From Nitrospira sp. (GTDB lineage: Bacteria > Nitrospirota > Nitrospiria > Nitrospirales > Nitrospiraceae), in the NCBI GenBank assembly GCA_024998595.1, contig JACOEK010000001.1:372001-436000 (forward strand): a stretch of 64,000 bases of DNA. Reading direction: 5' to 3'. Positions within the stretch are counted from its first letter, which is position 1. Every line of letters begins with the position of its first letter. A program made the translations under genes and the position numbers. The notes below the pieces were generated by a model. It saw only the letters and a program-made list of their open reading frames with translations. It did not search any database and was not told the DNA's origin. Below, one piece after another: positions 47,310 to 55,965 of the stretch.

Positions 47310-47368
47310 CGGGATGCCTCCTGGTGAGCGTCTTCAATCAGAATAGTGCTGGTGAAAGGCAATCTACG

Positions 47369-47379
47369 TACCCAGGGTA
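47369..47379. promoter_or_regulatory. TACCC-A-GGGTA palindrome upstream of envelope operon
   Basis: Perfect 11-base palindrome about 60 bases before the first gene of the lipoprotein/amine-oxidase-like operon, in the gap after uvrC. Same core as the larger palindrome at 42462-42489. Likely site for a LuxR/NarL-type regulator. Confidence 0.45.
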
Positions 47380-47564
47380 AATGGAGGAGAGCTGGGCCAG
47401 AGTAGTCGTGAAATGACCGCCGTGCAAGGAGAAAATGACGCTGTCGTGAATCGGCACACCGAAGGCCTGGTTTTCAACCGTACCCATTCAGATACGACTG
47501 TATCGAACCTCATACAGGCCGAGGTGCGTCCGAGAATTCCACAGGCAGACTTCTCAATAACCTG

Positions 47565-49373
47565 CTAGGAAGGGATGAGGGTTTTGCGTAGGGCAGTGAC
47601 CGTGGCGGCATCGAGCCCCGCCGATTTGAGCTGTTCGTCAGTGGCCGAGGCGATCTGTGGGAGGCTGCCGAATTGCTTCAGGAGGCGTGCACGGCGGATC
47701 TTGCCGATGCCGGGGATCTGGTCCAATTCCGATGAGAGCAGGGCCTTGCCTCGCAAATTCCGGTGATAGGTGATGGCAAATCGGTGGGCTTCGTCGCGGA
47801 TTCGCTGAACCAAGTGCGTGGCGGGTGAGGTGGGACGCAACAGGATGGGATTTTTCCGGCCTGGCAGAAAAATCCGTTCCTCTTTTTCACCACGCGCTTT
47901 GGCCAGGCCCATGATCGGAATCTGCTCATGGCCGACTTGTTTCAACCCTTCGAGTGCGGCGCTCAACTGGCCCAGGCCGCCGTCAATCAGAATCAGGTCC
48001 GGCCGGGCCAGGTCTTCCGTGGCGCCATATCGCCGCATGACGGCCTCCTGCATGCTGGCAAAGTCGTTGGCGCCTTCCACCGTCTGAATGCGGAATTTAC
48101 GATAGTCGGATTTTTTCGCCTGCCCGTCCTCCCAGACGACCAGGGACGCGACCGACTGATTGCCCATGATGTTGGAAATGTCGAACCCTTCGATCCGACG
48201 AGGCACGGTATCGAGGCGAAGCAGGCGTTTGAGTTCTGCCGTGGCCTGCCGATCCAAGGCTTCGTTCCTGAGATGGTCGGCAATGGCGGCGGCGGCATTT
48301 TCTTCCGCCAGGAGGACCAGCTGATGCTTCGCGCCACGTTCTGGAGTGAGGAGGCGCATGGTCTCGCCACGTTTCTCACTGAGCCATTGTTCGATCAGCG
48401 GGGCATCGACGAGGTCGGTCGGTACCAGCAGTTCTTTCGGCGGCTGCCCTTCCTTGTTGTAGAACTGCTCGATGGCGGAACGGACGAGTTCCTCATCCGC
48501 GGAGTCGGCGGAGTGAGGCCAGAAGAAATCCTTCCGCCCGATCAGCAGTCCGCCACGGACGAACAGGAGTTGGAGGTCTGCTGCCGTGCCTTGACGCGCA
48601 ATCCCGATCACGTCCTGGTCGGCTGTGGTGACCTGGGTGATACGTTGCTTTTCGAGAGTGCGCTCGACACTAAAGAGGCGGTCCCGCAGACGGGCGGCTT
48701 CCTCGAACTCTTCCCGTTCCGCCGCCGATTCCATATCGTGACGCAGGCTGTCGAGGAGTTCCCGGTCCCTGCCTTCGAGAAACTGGCGGACTTGTTTCAC
48801 GATCTGGTGATAGTCCTCACGGGACTGGTTGCCGGTGCAGGGTGCCATACAGCGCTTAATTTCAAATTCGATGCAGGCCCGGTCGGCCCGGCCGTCAATG
48901 TCGATGTCGCACGTGGCGAGCGGGAAGGCCTTGCGAATGACTTTTAACGTCTCGCGAAGCGCGCCGGCCGGGGTGTAGGGCCCATAATAGAGTGCCCCGT
49001 CCTTTTGGACACGACGGACGATAGAGAGCCGGGGAAAAGCTTCTTTGATGGGCAATCGCAGATAGGGATACTGCTTGTCGTCGCGGAGGACGATATTGAA
49101 GCGCGGACGGTGGCGCTTGATGAGATTGCTTTCGAGGATCAGCGCTTCCAGTTCGGAACGGGTAACAATGGTTTCAAGGTCGAAGATTTCGCTGACCAGC
49201 AAGCTGGTTTTGGGCGATTGGTCATTGCCGTTTTGGAAATAGGAGCGCACGCGGTCGGACAGCACGGCGGCTTTGCCCACATACAGAATCTCTTTACTGG
49301 CGTTTCGGAAAAGATAACATCCCGGTTGTTCGGGTAGATGGTCCAGCTTGGATTGAAGTACGTCGGTGGGCAT
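47565..49373 (-). CDS. uvrC: UvrABC system protein C
   Basis: 602-residue excinuclease subunit. N-terminal GIY-YIG nuclease (GCYLFRNASKEILYVGKA, about 18-35), UVR motif (AAEREEFEEAARLRDRL, about 205-221), the RNase H-like C-terminal nuclease domain (IEGFDISNIMG, LILIDGGLGQL), and a terminal helix-hairpin-helix (IPGIGKIRRARLLKQFGS). Makes both incisions around bulky lesions, with UvrA and UvrB. Length is typical. Not linked to its neighbours in function. ATG 49373 has only a weak ribosome site. Confidence 0.95.
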   Translation of the reverse strand: MPTDVLQSKLDHLPEQPGCYLFRNASKEILYVGKAAVLSDRVRSYFQNGNDQSPKTSLLVSEIFDLETIVTRSELEALILESNLIKRHRPRFNIVLRDDKQYPYLRLPIKEAFPRLSIVRRVQKDGALYYGPYTPAGALRETLKVIRKAFPLATCDIDIDGRADRACIEFEIKRCMAPCTGNQSREDYHQIVKQVRQFLEGRDRELLDSLRHDMESAAEREEFEEAARLRDRLFSVERTLEKQRITQVTTADQDVIGIARQGTAADLQLLFVRGGLLIGRKDFFWPHSADSADEELVRSAIEQFYNKEGQPPKELLVPTDLVDAPLIEQWLSEKRGETMRLLTPERGAKHQLVLLAEENAAAAIADHLRNEALDRQATAELKRLLRLDTVPRRIEGFDISNIMGNQSVASLVVWEDGQAKKSDYRKFRIQTVEGANDFASMQEAVMRRYGATEDLARPDLILIDGGLGQLSAALEGLKQVGHEQIPIMGLAKARGEKEERIFLPGRKNPILLRPTSPATHLVQRIRDEAHRFAITYHRNLRGKALLSSELDQIPGIGKIRRARLLKQFGSLPQIASATDEQLKSAGLDAATVTALRKTLIPS

Positions 49374-49485
49374 AGGTCATCCGTCAACCGTTAGGATAAC
49401 AGGAACGGTCCGCGTCTGTCCTCACGGTTGGCCAATGACAATCGAAGCGTAGCGCATAAGCCGGGTGTAGGAGCGGCCGGGCCCG

Positions 49486-50355
49486 TTACCGCAGCGTGCG
49501 CACGAACGACGGACTGAGGCTGCCCCTCGCAACCTCAGCGACCGGTCCCTTCATCGTGAGGTTGAAATCGGAGGCAACCTCGATGTTGAGCGTTCCACCC
49601 GGCATCTTCACCGTGACCGGACCTTTGACCAGTCCGAGCTTCACCGCGGCGCTGGCTGCCGCGCAGGAGGAGGAGCCGGAGGCCTGGGTTTCGCCGGCGC
49701 CGCGTTCCCAGATGAGGATAAAGATCTCTTTCGGACCGGTGGGCACGGCGAGTTGAACGTTGGTGCGCTTCGGAAACAGGGGATGGTTTTCCAGGGCTGG
49801 TCCTAATGTGAGGAGCTCTTCACGCGTCCAGGTTTGACCGGCTTTTTTGAAGACCACGCAGTGGGGATTCCCGACGCTGACTCCGGTAAATTGCAGTGAC
49901 CGCCCTGCGGCCTGGATGGGAGACCCGATCAATTCATCGACGGACAGCGTGCAGGGAAGGGCGGTCGGTTGAAAGGTCGCTTGGCCCATCTCCACCGTGG
50001 CGGCCGCAGCATCTCCGTGGCGATCGATATGCAGAGTGATCGAGACGAGACCACCCTTCGTTTCTACCGTGAACGCGCGCTTTTTGGTTTTGCCGGTGGC
50101 ATGCAGGTAGCGAGCGAAAATGCGAAGCCCGTTGCCGGATTTCTCGGCTTCGCTTCCATCTGGATTGTAAATGCGGAGACCGAAATCGGCCTTCTTGGAA
50201 GGAACCAGCGCGAGGATGCCGTCGCTGCCGAGCCCCCAATGGCGGTCGCAAATGCCGCGAATTTTTCCGGGGGTGAGCGTGAAGCTGAGCTCTTTGGGAT
50301 CCATGACCACATAGTCGTTCCCGAGTCCATGCCCGCGAAAAAACCCGTTCTTCAT
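49486..50355 (-). CDS. dapF: DapF-like diaminopimelate epimerase with Cys-to-Ser sites
   Basis: 289-residue PLP-independent epimerase fold, full length and collinear with DapF. DapF uses two cysteines as acid and base to interconvert LL- and meso-diaminopimelate for lysine and peptidoglycan. Here both are serine: Ser73 in AEKSGNGLRIF (normally MCGNG; codon 50137-50139) and Ser226 in TQASGSSSCAAA (normally ACGTGACA; codon 49678-49680). Position 73 equals the classical numbering. Start ATG 50355 follows AAGGAGAG. Either a member with another substrate or mechanism, or a weak epimerase. Confidence 0.75.
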   Translation of the reverse strand: MKNGFFRGHGLGNDYVVMDPKELSFTLTPGKIRGICDRHWGLGSDGILALVPSKKADFGLRIYNPDGSEAEKSGNGLRIFARYLHATGKTKKRAFTVETKGGLVSITLHIDRHGDAAAATVEMGQATFQPTALPCTLSVDELIGSPIQAAGRSLQFTGVSVGNPHCVVFKKAGQTWTREELLTLGPALENHPLFPKRTNVQLAVPTGPKEIFILIWERGAGETQASGSSSCAAASAAVKLGLVKGPVTVKMPGGTLNIEVASDFNLTMKGPVAEVARGSLSPSFVRTLR

Positions 50356-50494
50356 CTGCGCTCTCCTTGTTGTCGTTCGATGATGGTGAAGTGTGAAGCG
50401 ACGCAACAATACGTGGACGGATTCAAATTCGTCAATGGGTTCGCATGAGTCAGCGGCTGGTCGGAAAGAGGGAACGAGCGACGAGGCCTGGCGA

Positions 50495-50893
50495 CTACAC
50501 GAGGGCCGTGCCGGGTGGGCGCTCGATGAGTTCTACCTCATACCCGTCCGGCGCGTCGATAAAGATAAAGCGACTGCCGGACGATGTGCGCGTGGGGCCA
50601 TCGGTAATCCGAATCCCGCTGGACTCCAGGCTGCGGATGGTGTCGTCAAGATTCTCGACCTCGAAGGCGAGGTGGACCAGATCCTCCTGCACGGTCACCG
50701 GCCCACTCGCGGGAAAGCTGCAGAGTTCGATCAGTTCCTCACTGTTGGGCACTTTCAAGAAGGCTAAGTGCGACCCGCGTGGAGACACTTTGCGTTCCAG
50801 CACCTCCAAGCCCAACACCTGTTGGTAGAAGCCGATGGTGCGATCCATGTCGCTGACGCGCATGCGAGTGTGGAGAAGTTTTGTGATCTTCAT
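50495..50893 (-). CDS. glyoxalase I-fold (VOC) protein
   Basis: 132-residue vicinal-oxygen-chelate protein similar to lactoylglutathione lyase. It opens LLHTRMRVSDMDRTIGFYQQVLG and contains metal-ligand candidates His8, Glu in EELIELC, His in LVHLAFEV and Glu in GYEVELIE. Converts the methylglyoxal-thiol hemithioacetal to a lactoyl thioester if the assignment holds. Single gene, 102 bases or more from both neighbours. Confidence 0.8.
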   Translation of the reverse strand: MKITKLLHTRMRVSDMDRTIGFYQQVLGLEVLERKVSPRGSHLAFLKVPNSEELIELCSFPASGPVTVQEDLVHLAFEVENLDDTIRSLESSGIRITDGPTRTSSGSRFIFIDAPDGYEVELIERPPGTALV

Positions 50894-50917
50894 GAGAGGT
50901 ACCCCATTTCCCGGCTG

Positions 50918-50946
50918 CTGAAAAGGGGCTCCAGCCCCGTTTTCAG
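50918..50946 (-). terminator. Rho-independent terminator after GNAT gene
   Basis: Stem GGGGCT/AGCCCC with flanking AAAA/TTTT: read on the minus strand the stem is followed by TTTTCAG. It lies 11 bases past the GNAT stop on that strand. Symmetry lets it work in both directions. Confidence 0.65.
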
Positions 50947-50956
50947 TTGCATGACA

Positions 50957-51445
50957 TCAGTTCCTCGCCGGACCGGCCGTTTTCCGCAGGAGGATTTCCG
51001 CATACCCGGGAATCAGAAAATTGGGCATGGGACCGATTTCCTTGTAGCCCTGCTTGCGGTAGAAGGCGCGGGCGGCGTCATTAAAATCGGATACGCAGGC
51101 AAAGAGGTTCTGGGCTCGCGCGAAGGTGAGCGATTCGATGTGGGAAAGCAGACTGCTGCCGAGGCCACGGCCGGTCGCTGAGGGAGCGATTCCGAGTAGT
51201 TCCAGATAATCGCCGAACAAAAACTTTCTGCGCACGATGGCAATGCCCAGTACGGTCCCATCCACGTCCAGAATAAAGGTGTCGCGCCCGGCCGGCAGCG
51301 GCGCAAAGATACGCAGCCAGTCCGAGGCCGTAAATCCCAGGCGCTTCCAGGGATCGGAGCTGGTCAGGATGCCGATCACGGCCTCGCGATCCTCCTCCCG
51401 CATATCGCGGATTATGGTGTGGGCGCGCTCGTCGATTGGTTGCAT
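50957..51445 (-). CDS. GNAT N-acetyltransferase
   Basis: 162-residue GNAT-fold acetyltransferase. Motif A is visible as LLGIAPSATGRGLGSSLL (acetyl-CoA pyrophosphate loop) and motif B as ARAFYRKQGYKEIG. Substrate unknown. Start at 51445 overlaps the end of the deacetylase gene by 34 bases; ATG 51403 would avoid the overlap but drops part of the first helix and has no better ribosome site. Followed by a terminator-like hairpin. Confidence 0.8.
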   Translation of the reverse strand: MQPIDERAHTIIRDMREEDREAVIGILTSSDPWKRLGFTASDWLRIFAPLPAGRDTFILDVDGTVLGIAIVRRKFLFGDYLELLGIAPSATGRGLGSSLLSHIESLTFARAQNLFACVSDFNDAARAFYRKQGYKEIGPMPNFLIPGYAEILLRKTAGPARN

Positions 51446-52134
51446 CGCAGAAGATCCGAAACGGTCATGGGGGTCAAACCCTTGTCGGGTAAGAGGTGTC
51501 CGGCCAGGGCCTCGGTCACTTCACGGGTATGTTTCCCTTTTCCGTTGGCATGCAGGACGATGACGCTGCCCGGTTTGAGTCGCTTCTGAACACGTGTCAC
51601 GATGGCCTCGGCGCTCAGGGCAGGATCGGGGTCGCCGGATTCAATATTCCACAGGATGAAGCGCAGGCCAAGCGCCTTCACGGCGTCAACCGTCACATCA
51701 TTATATTCACCATAGGGTGGTCGGAACAGCGTCGTCGAGCGACCGTATTTGGCTTTGAGGAAACGCACGGGTCCCATGATCTCCTGTTGTTGCTCTTCGA
51801 CGTCGTGCATTGGCAGGTGGGCGTGAACCTCGCCGTGTGTCCCGATCTCGAAAAAAGGCACGGCCAGCAGGTGCTTCACTTCCGCGTTGTGTTTGGCCAT
51901 CCAGCGACCGGACATGAAGAACGTGGTGGGCACTTTGTGCTCAATCAGGAAATCGATCAACTCGCGATCGAATCCTGAGGCGGTGCGGACGGGGCACAGA
52001 TCATACGTGAGGGCCACAGCAGGACAAGAGGCAGGACCGGCTTTGATGACCTGTGCCGATGCAGGACGAGCCTCCATGACGAGGGGCACCCCGCAGATGA
52101 CTGCGATTCCGATCCACCAATTCTTCCAGCGCAT
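51412..52134 (-). CDS. exported polysaccharide deacetylase
   Basis: 240-residue CE4-type protein with signal peptide (about 1-27, ending ASAQ). Motif 1 is divergent: LTYDLCP in place of TFDDGP, so only one of the two aspartates remains; motif 2 THGEVHAH and motif 3 RPPYGEYN are intact, and the final histidine is in IVLHANG. Likely acts on an envelope or exported glycan. Unlike the deacetylase at 14939-15763 it is exported. Overlaps the GNAT gene. Confidence 0.8.
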   Translation of the reverse strand: MRWKNWWIGIAVICGVPLVMEARPASAQVIKAGPASCPAVALTYDLCPVRTASGFDRELIDFLIEHKVPTTFFMSGRWMAKHNAEVKHLLAVPFFEIGTHGEVHAHLPMHDVEEQQQEIMGPVRFLKAKYGRSTTLFRPPYGEYNDVTVDAVKALGLRFILWNIESGDPDPALSAEAIVTRVQKRLKPGSVIVLHANGKGKHTREVTEALAGHLLPDKGLTPMTVSDLLRCNQSTSAPTP

Positions 52135-52205
52135 GGCGCAGTATACCCGATGGCAGAGATCCGCGATAGTTGACGCTTTATCCGGGTGGCTGCTACGGTG
52201 AAACC

Positions 52206-53381
52206 ATGCAGGGACCAGACTGGAAAATCGGCCGGATGTTCGGCATTCCCATTCATGTGCATGCCTCCTGGCTGTTCGTGTTTTTCTTCATGACCTGGTC
52301 GCTGGCGACCGGCTATCTGCCGGACACGCTTCCCGGCCTGTCCGAGCCCCGATATTGGGTGATGGGCGGTGTGGCGGCGCTCCTGTTATTTGCATCCGTC
52401 TTGTTGCATGAACTCGGTCATTCGCTGGTAGCGCTGCGCTACCGTATTCCGATCGGACAGATCACCTTGTTCATCTTCGGCGGGGTGGCGCAGATGCGAA
52501 AAGAACCGCCGCACCCTCGGGCGGAATTCCTGATCGCGATTGCCGGCCCGCTCGTCAGTTTTGTGCTGGCCGGAATGTTCCTCGGACTCGTCGCGGTGTT
52601 GGAATCGTTCCCGGCCGAAACCTCGTTGCACGGGTTAGTGGCGCTAGGTACCCTGCTCGGAATGGTCAATACTCAACTGGGCCTGTTTAATCTCCTGCCG
52701 GGTTTTCCTCTGGACGGCGGTCGCGCCTTGCGAGCGGGGCTGTGGGCCTGGAGCAAGGATTATTATCGCGCGACGAGTCAGGCGGCGTTGGTTGGATTGT
52801 TGTTCGGAATCACGTTCGCGCTGTTTGGTGCGCTGCTTCTCTTCGGGGCTCTTTCCGGCACGGCGTCCAGCGCTCTCGCGAGCAGCGGCGGATGGATCGT
52901 GCTGCTGGGCGCCTTTCTTTTTACGGCGGCGCGTGGGAGCCGGAAGCAAGCGGCCATTCGCGCCTCGCTGGCGTCGGTGCCGGTGCGCGAGCTCATGGTC
53001 GGGAATGTGGTGGCTCTCTCTCCGGAGCTTTCGCTGGAGGAAGCAGTGAACCAGTACTTTCTTCCTTACGGCTATGGAGGGTTTCCGGTGGTACACGAAG
53101 GCCACCTGTTAGGAGTGGTGGCAGTCCGCGATATTCAGTCGGTCAAAAATTCCCTCTGGGCCTTTCGCCGGGTGGCCGATATCATGCAACCCGCCAGCGA
53201 GGACATGGTCGTCTCGCCGGATCTTTCAGCCATGCAGGCATTGGAACAGATGATGGCGGTTGGGGCTGAGCGACTGGTCGTGGTCCAGGACGGTCAACTG
53301 CTGGGACTGGTGACAAGGGCGTCTATCGGACACTTTATCGAACAACGCCATCCGTCAGGCATGGGCGTCTCTTCCTCGTAG
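52206..53381 (+). CDS. site-2-protease-like peptidase with CBS pair
   Basis: 391-residue intramembrane metalloprotease of the M50/S2P group. Zinc motif HELGH is at residues 68-72 in a hydrophobic segment, and the aspartate ligand in NLLPGFPLDGGR near 165. Five or six spans cover about 15-240; two CBS domains follow (about 258-375), which usually sense nucleotides. Cleaves transmembrane anchors, for example of anti-sigma factors. ATG 52206 has weak ribosome complementarity, but the 12-residue upstream extension lacks any. Confidence 0.85.
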   Translation: MQGPDWKIGRMFGIPIHVHASWLFVFFFMTWSLATGYLPDTLPGLSEPRYWVMGGVAALLLFASVLLHELGHSLVALRYRIPIGQITLFIFGGVAQMRKEPPHPRAEFLIAIAGPLVSFVLAGMFLGLVAVLESFPAETSLHGLVALGTLLGMVNTQLGLFNLLPGFPLDGGRALRAGLWAWSKDYYRATSQAALVGLLFGITFALFGALLLFGALSGTASSALASSGGWIVLLGAFLFTAARGSRKQAAIRASLASVPVRELMVGNVVALSPELSLEEAVNQYFLPYGYGGFPVVHEGHLLGVVAVRDIQSVKNSLWAFRRVADIMQPASEDMVVSPDLSAMQALEQMMAVGAERLVVVQDGQLLGLVTRASIGHFIEQRHPSGMGVSSS

Positions 53382-53502
53382 CCGTACGGCTTCCCGTTTA
53401 GCTTCCCGCAAAACCCGCCATATGTGGCTCTTGGAAAACAAGAGGCTGGCCCTGGCAGGGAAACTCCGTTGGCTGAATAATGCAAAAGATCGCTTCTGTT
53501 AT

Positions 53503-54354
53503 TCAACCGGGGAGCGTTGCCGATTCATCCAGTATGGCGGGGCGCCGGCATTGGCACTCGTATGTCACTACTGCCCCCAGCAGGACCAGCGCCGAGGAGT
53601 AGTACACCCAGAGCAATAACAAGACGACCTCGAGCAACGAACCATATAGTTGCGTATAAACGGCCGCGTCTTCCAGATAGGTCACGAACAGGGCCTTGGC
53701 GGACACCCACAACAGGCTGAACACGGCCCCTCCGATCGTGGCCTCCCGCCAGGTGGGCCGCTGGTGAGGAAGAAACCGGTACAGACAGGTAACCGAGGCG
53801 AACGCGAGCAGGAACGGCAGGGTATAGGCGATCAGGAAATCGTGGGCGGCGATGGCCACCAGGTTCATGCCGAGGAAGCGCGGGGCATAGGCCGTCAACA
53901 GTTCGATGGCCTGGGTGGCGACAAAGGAGATCAGCGTCAAGAACCCCAACATCCAGATCAACGCGACCGCCACCAGCGTGGAAATCAGCGGATGCCGTTT
54001 GGCCGCCGTGCCGAACACCGTATTCATGGCATAGTCCAGCTCATAGAAGACCAGCGCGCTGAACCAGCCGAAGGCCAGGAAGACGGCCCAGCGCACTTCC
54101 TCCTGCTCCGCGACCCGCCGAATATCCCTGGCGAGGCGTTCGCCCATGCTGGGGAGAAAGCCTTTCAGAAATCCCAGCAGAAATTGGTACCCGATGACAT
54201 CCTGGGTGACGATGAAACTGATGCCATAGAGCAGCAGGAACACCATGGGGAAGAGCGAGAGTAGCGAATAGAAGGCCAGCGAGGCGGCCAGGCTGGGGCA
54301 GCCGCGCCGTCGAAAGGTATCGAATACGTTGGAGAGAAGCGGCAAGTCGGTCAT
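53503..54354 (-). CDS. YihY/BrkB-family membrane protein
   Basis: 283-residue inner-membrane protein of the YihY family (formerly called ribonuclease BN by mistake). Six spans, with typical SLAASLAFYSLLSLFPMVFLL near residues 21-41, split by a loop containing LDYAMNTVFG. Role unknown. Converges with the peptidase gene; the 121-base gap between them has a weak CTCTTG/CAAGAG hairpin (53428-53444) but no clear terminator. Confidence 0.85.
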   Translation of the reverse strand: MTDLPLLSNVFDTFRRRGCPSLAASLAFYSLLSLFPMVFLLLYGISFIVTQDVIGYQFLLGFLKGFLPSMGERLARDIRRVAEQEEVRWAVFLAFGWFSALVFYELDYAMNTVFGTAAKRHPLISTLVAVALIWMLGFLTLISFVATQAIELLTAYAPRFLGMNLVAIAAHDFLIAYTLPFLLAFASVTCLYRFLPHQRPTWREATIGGAVFSLLWVSAKALFVTYLEDAAVYTQLYGSLLEVVLLLLWVYYSSALVLLGAVVTYECQCRRPAILDESATLPG

Positions 54355-54489
54355 GCAAGCCTGCGTGGTTCAGTACCGATGCGGTGCAATTCATGTCCGG
54401 ATCGTTGAGGAACGCCGGACAAGACAAGCCGGCGCATCATCGGGATCGAGGCGTGGGCCAACGTGGCGAGACAAGCCCGACGCAGGAGG

Positions 54490-55965
54490 CTACTTCAGTA
54501 ACGGTGCGGCATGGCTGGCCAGCGACCACAGGCCGTTCGGGAAGAGGCCGAGAAAGACGACGCCGGCGAGAGCACATGCGAGGACGAAAGACAGGGCGGG
54601 AGAGGTTTCCAGCCGTGACTGAGAGGCGGCGGCTCCCTCGGGTTCACGCATGTACATCACCATCACAATCCGCAAGTAATAGAAGGCGGAGATGGCAGCG
54701 AAGATGACCGCAACGACCGCCAGCCAGGTCATGCCGCCGTTCACGGCGGCCATGAAAATATAGAACTTGCCGATAAAGCCTGCGGTCGGAGGAATACCGG
54801 CCAGTGAGACCAGAAACACCAGCATGAAAAAAGCTGCCAGTGGTTCACGTTTGGCCAGTCCGGCGTAGTCCTCGATGTTTTCACTCTCCTGTCCCTCTTT
54901 GCGCAACATTCCGACCAGGGCGAAGGCCCCGAGAGTCATAAAGGAATACACGGCGATATAGAGCAACACGCTGGCGAACCCGCTGGAGGAGCCTTCACCG
55001 CCGTGACCGGCTGCCACGACGACGCCGATCAGCGCGTATCCCGCATGGGCGATACTGGAGTATGCCAGCATGCGTTTGATGCTGGTTTGCACAATCGCCA
55101 CGAGATTCCCCAGCGCCAGGGTGGCCACACAGATGATGGTAAACAGGACCGACCAGTCGGCGCTTGCGCCTCCCAGCCCTTCCACGAACACTCGAAGGAA
55201 GGCGCCGAAGCTGGCGGCTTTGGAGGCCACGGCCATAAACGCGGTGACCGAGGTCGGCGCGCCCTGGTAGACGTCAGGAGTCCACATATGAAAGGGCACG
55301 ACCGCGAGTTTGAATCCGAACCCGACGGCCAAGAGTACGAGTGCCAGGGACAGCATCGGGTTGGCAGTACCTTGGGTTGTGATCGCCTCGGCTATTACCG
55401 ACAGCCGCGTGCTGCCGGCCAGGCCAAACAGCAGCGAAATACCGTACAGCAAGACACCGGAGGAAAAGGCTCCCAATACAAAATATTTGGCTGAGGCTTC
55501 CAGTGAGCGGGCTTCCGTCCTCTTCAACCCGGCCATGACGTAAAGCGAAAGGGACATCAGTTCGGTGCCGAGATAAATGGTGAGCAGGTCGGCGCCGGAG
55601 ACCATGACCATCATCCCGGCCAACGCCAGCAGAATGAAACCGTAGTATTCCCCGATACTCAATCGCTCGGCTTTGAGATAGGCCAGAGAAAGGAGGACGG
55701 TGAGGCCGGTGACGACATACAACAGGAGTTTCCAGAACGCCCCGTATGAATCGATCACCACCAGATTGCTGAAGGCATACGTATGGCCGGTCAGGTGGGC
55801 AGAGGTCAGGCCTATGCACATGGCCAGGGCGCCCAACGTCAGCCACGCGAGAATATCCTTTTTATCGGTTGCCAAAATGGGGTCCAAGGCCAGAATGAGG
55901 CAGGCCGTGCCGATGACGATCAGTTCCGGAAGAATGGCCAGGAGATCTTGGAGTGGAAAGGTCAT
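54490..55965 (-). CDS. nuoN: NADH-quinone oxidoreductase subunit N
   Basis: 491-residue antiporter-like membrane subunit of complex I, about 14 spans. Family segments include the TM7-8 lysine/His region (VPFHMWTPDVYQGAPTSVTAF) and RMLAYSSIAHAGYALIGV. Takes part in proton pumping coupled to quinone chemistry. Last of the nuo genes here; coupled to nuoM by ATGA (55962-55965). In Nitrospira complex I can run in reverse to make reduced carriers (general knowledge). Confidence 0.95.
   Translation of the reverse strand: MTFPLQDLLAILPELIVIGTACLILALDPILATDKKDILAWLTLGALAMCIGLTSAHLTGHTYAFSNLVVIDSYGAFWKLLLYVVTGLTVLLSLAYLKAERLSIGEYYGFILLALAGMMVMVSGADLLTIYLGTELMSLSLYVMAGLKRTEARSLEASAKYFVLGAFSSGVLLYGISLLFGLAGSTRLSVIAEAITTQGTANPMLSLALVLLAVGFGFKLAVVPFHMWTPDVYQGAPTSVTAFMAVASKAASFGAFLRVFVEGLGGASADWSVLFTIICVATLALGNLVAIVQTSIKRMLAYSSIAHAGYALIGVVVAAGHGGEGSSSGFASVLLYIAVYSFMTLGAFALVGMLRKEGQESENIEDYAGLAKREPLAAFFMLVFLVSLAGIPPTAGFIGKFYIFMAAVNGGMTWLAVVAVIFAAISAFYYLRIVMVMYMREPEGAAASQSRLETSPALSFVLACALAGVVFLGLFPNGLWSLASHAAPLLK

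Noticed and set aside
47928-48947. 339-codon open frame opposite uvrC
   Set aside because: Lies entirely antisense to a clear uvrC; high GC makes long antisense frames common, and the product matches nothing.
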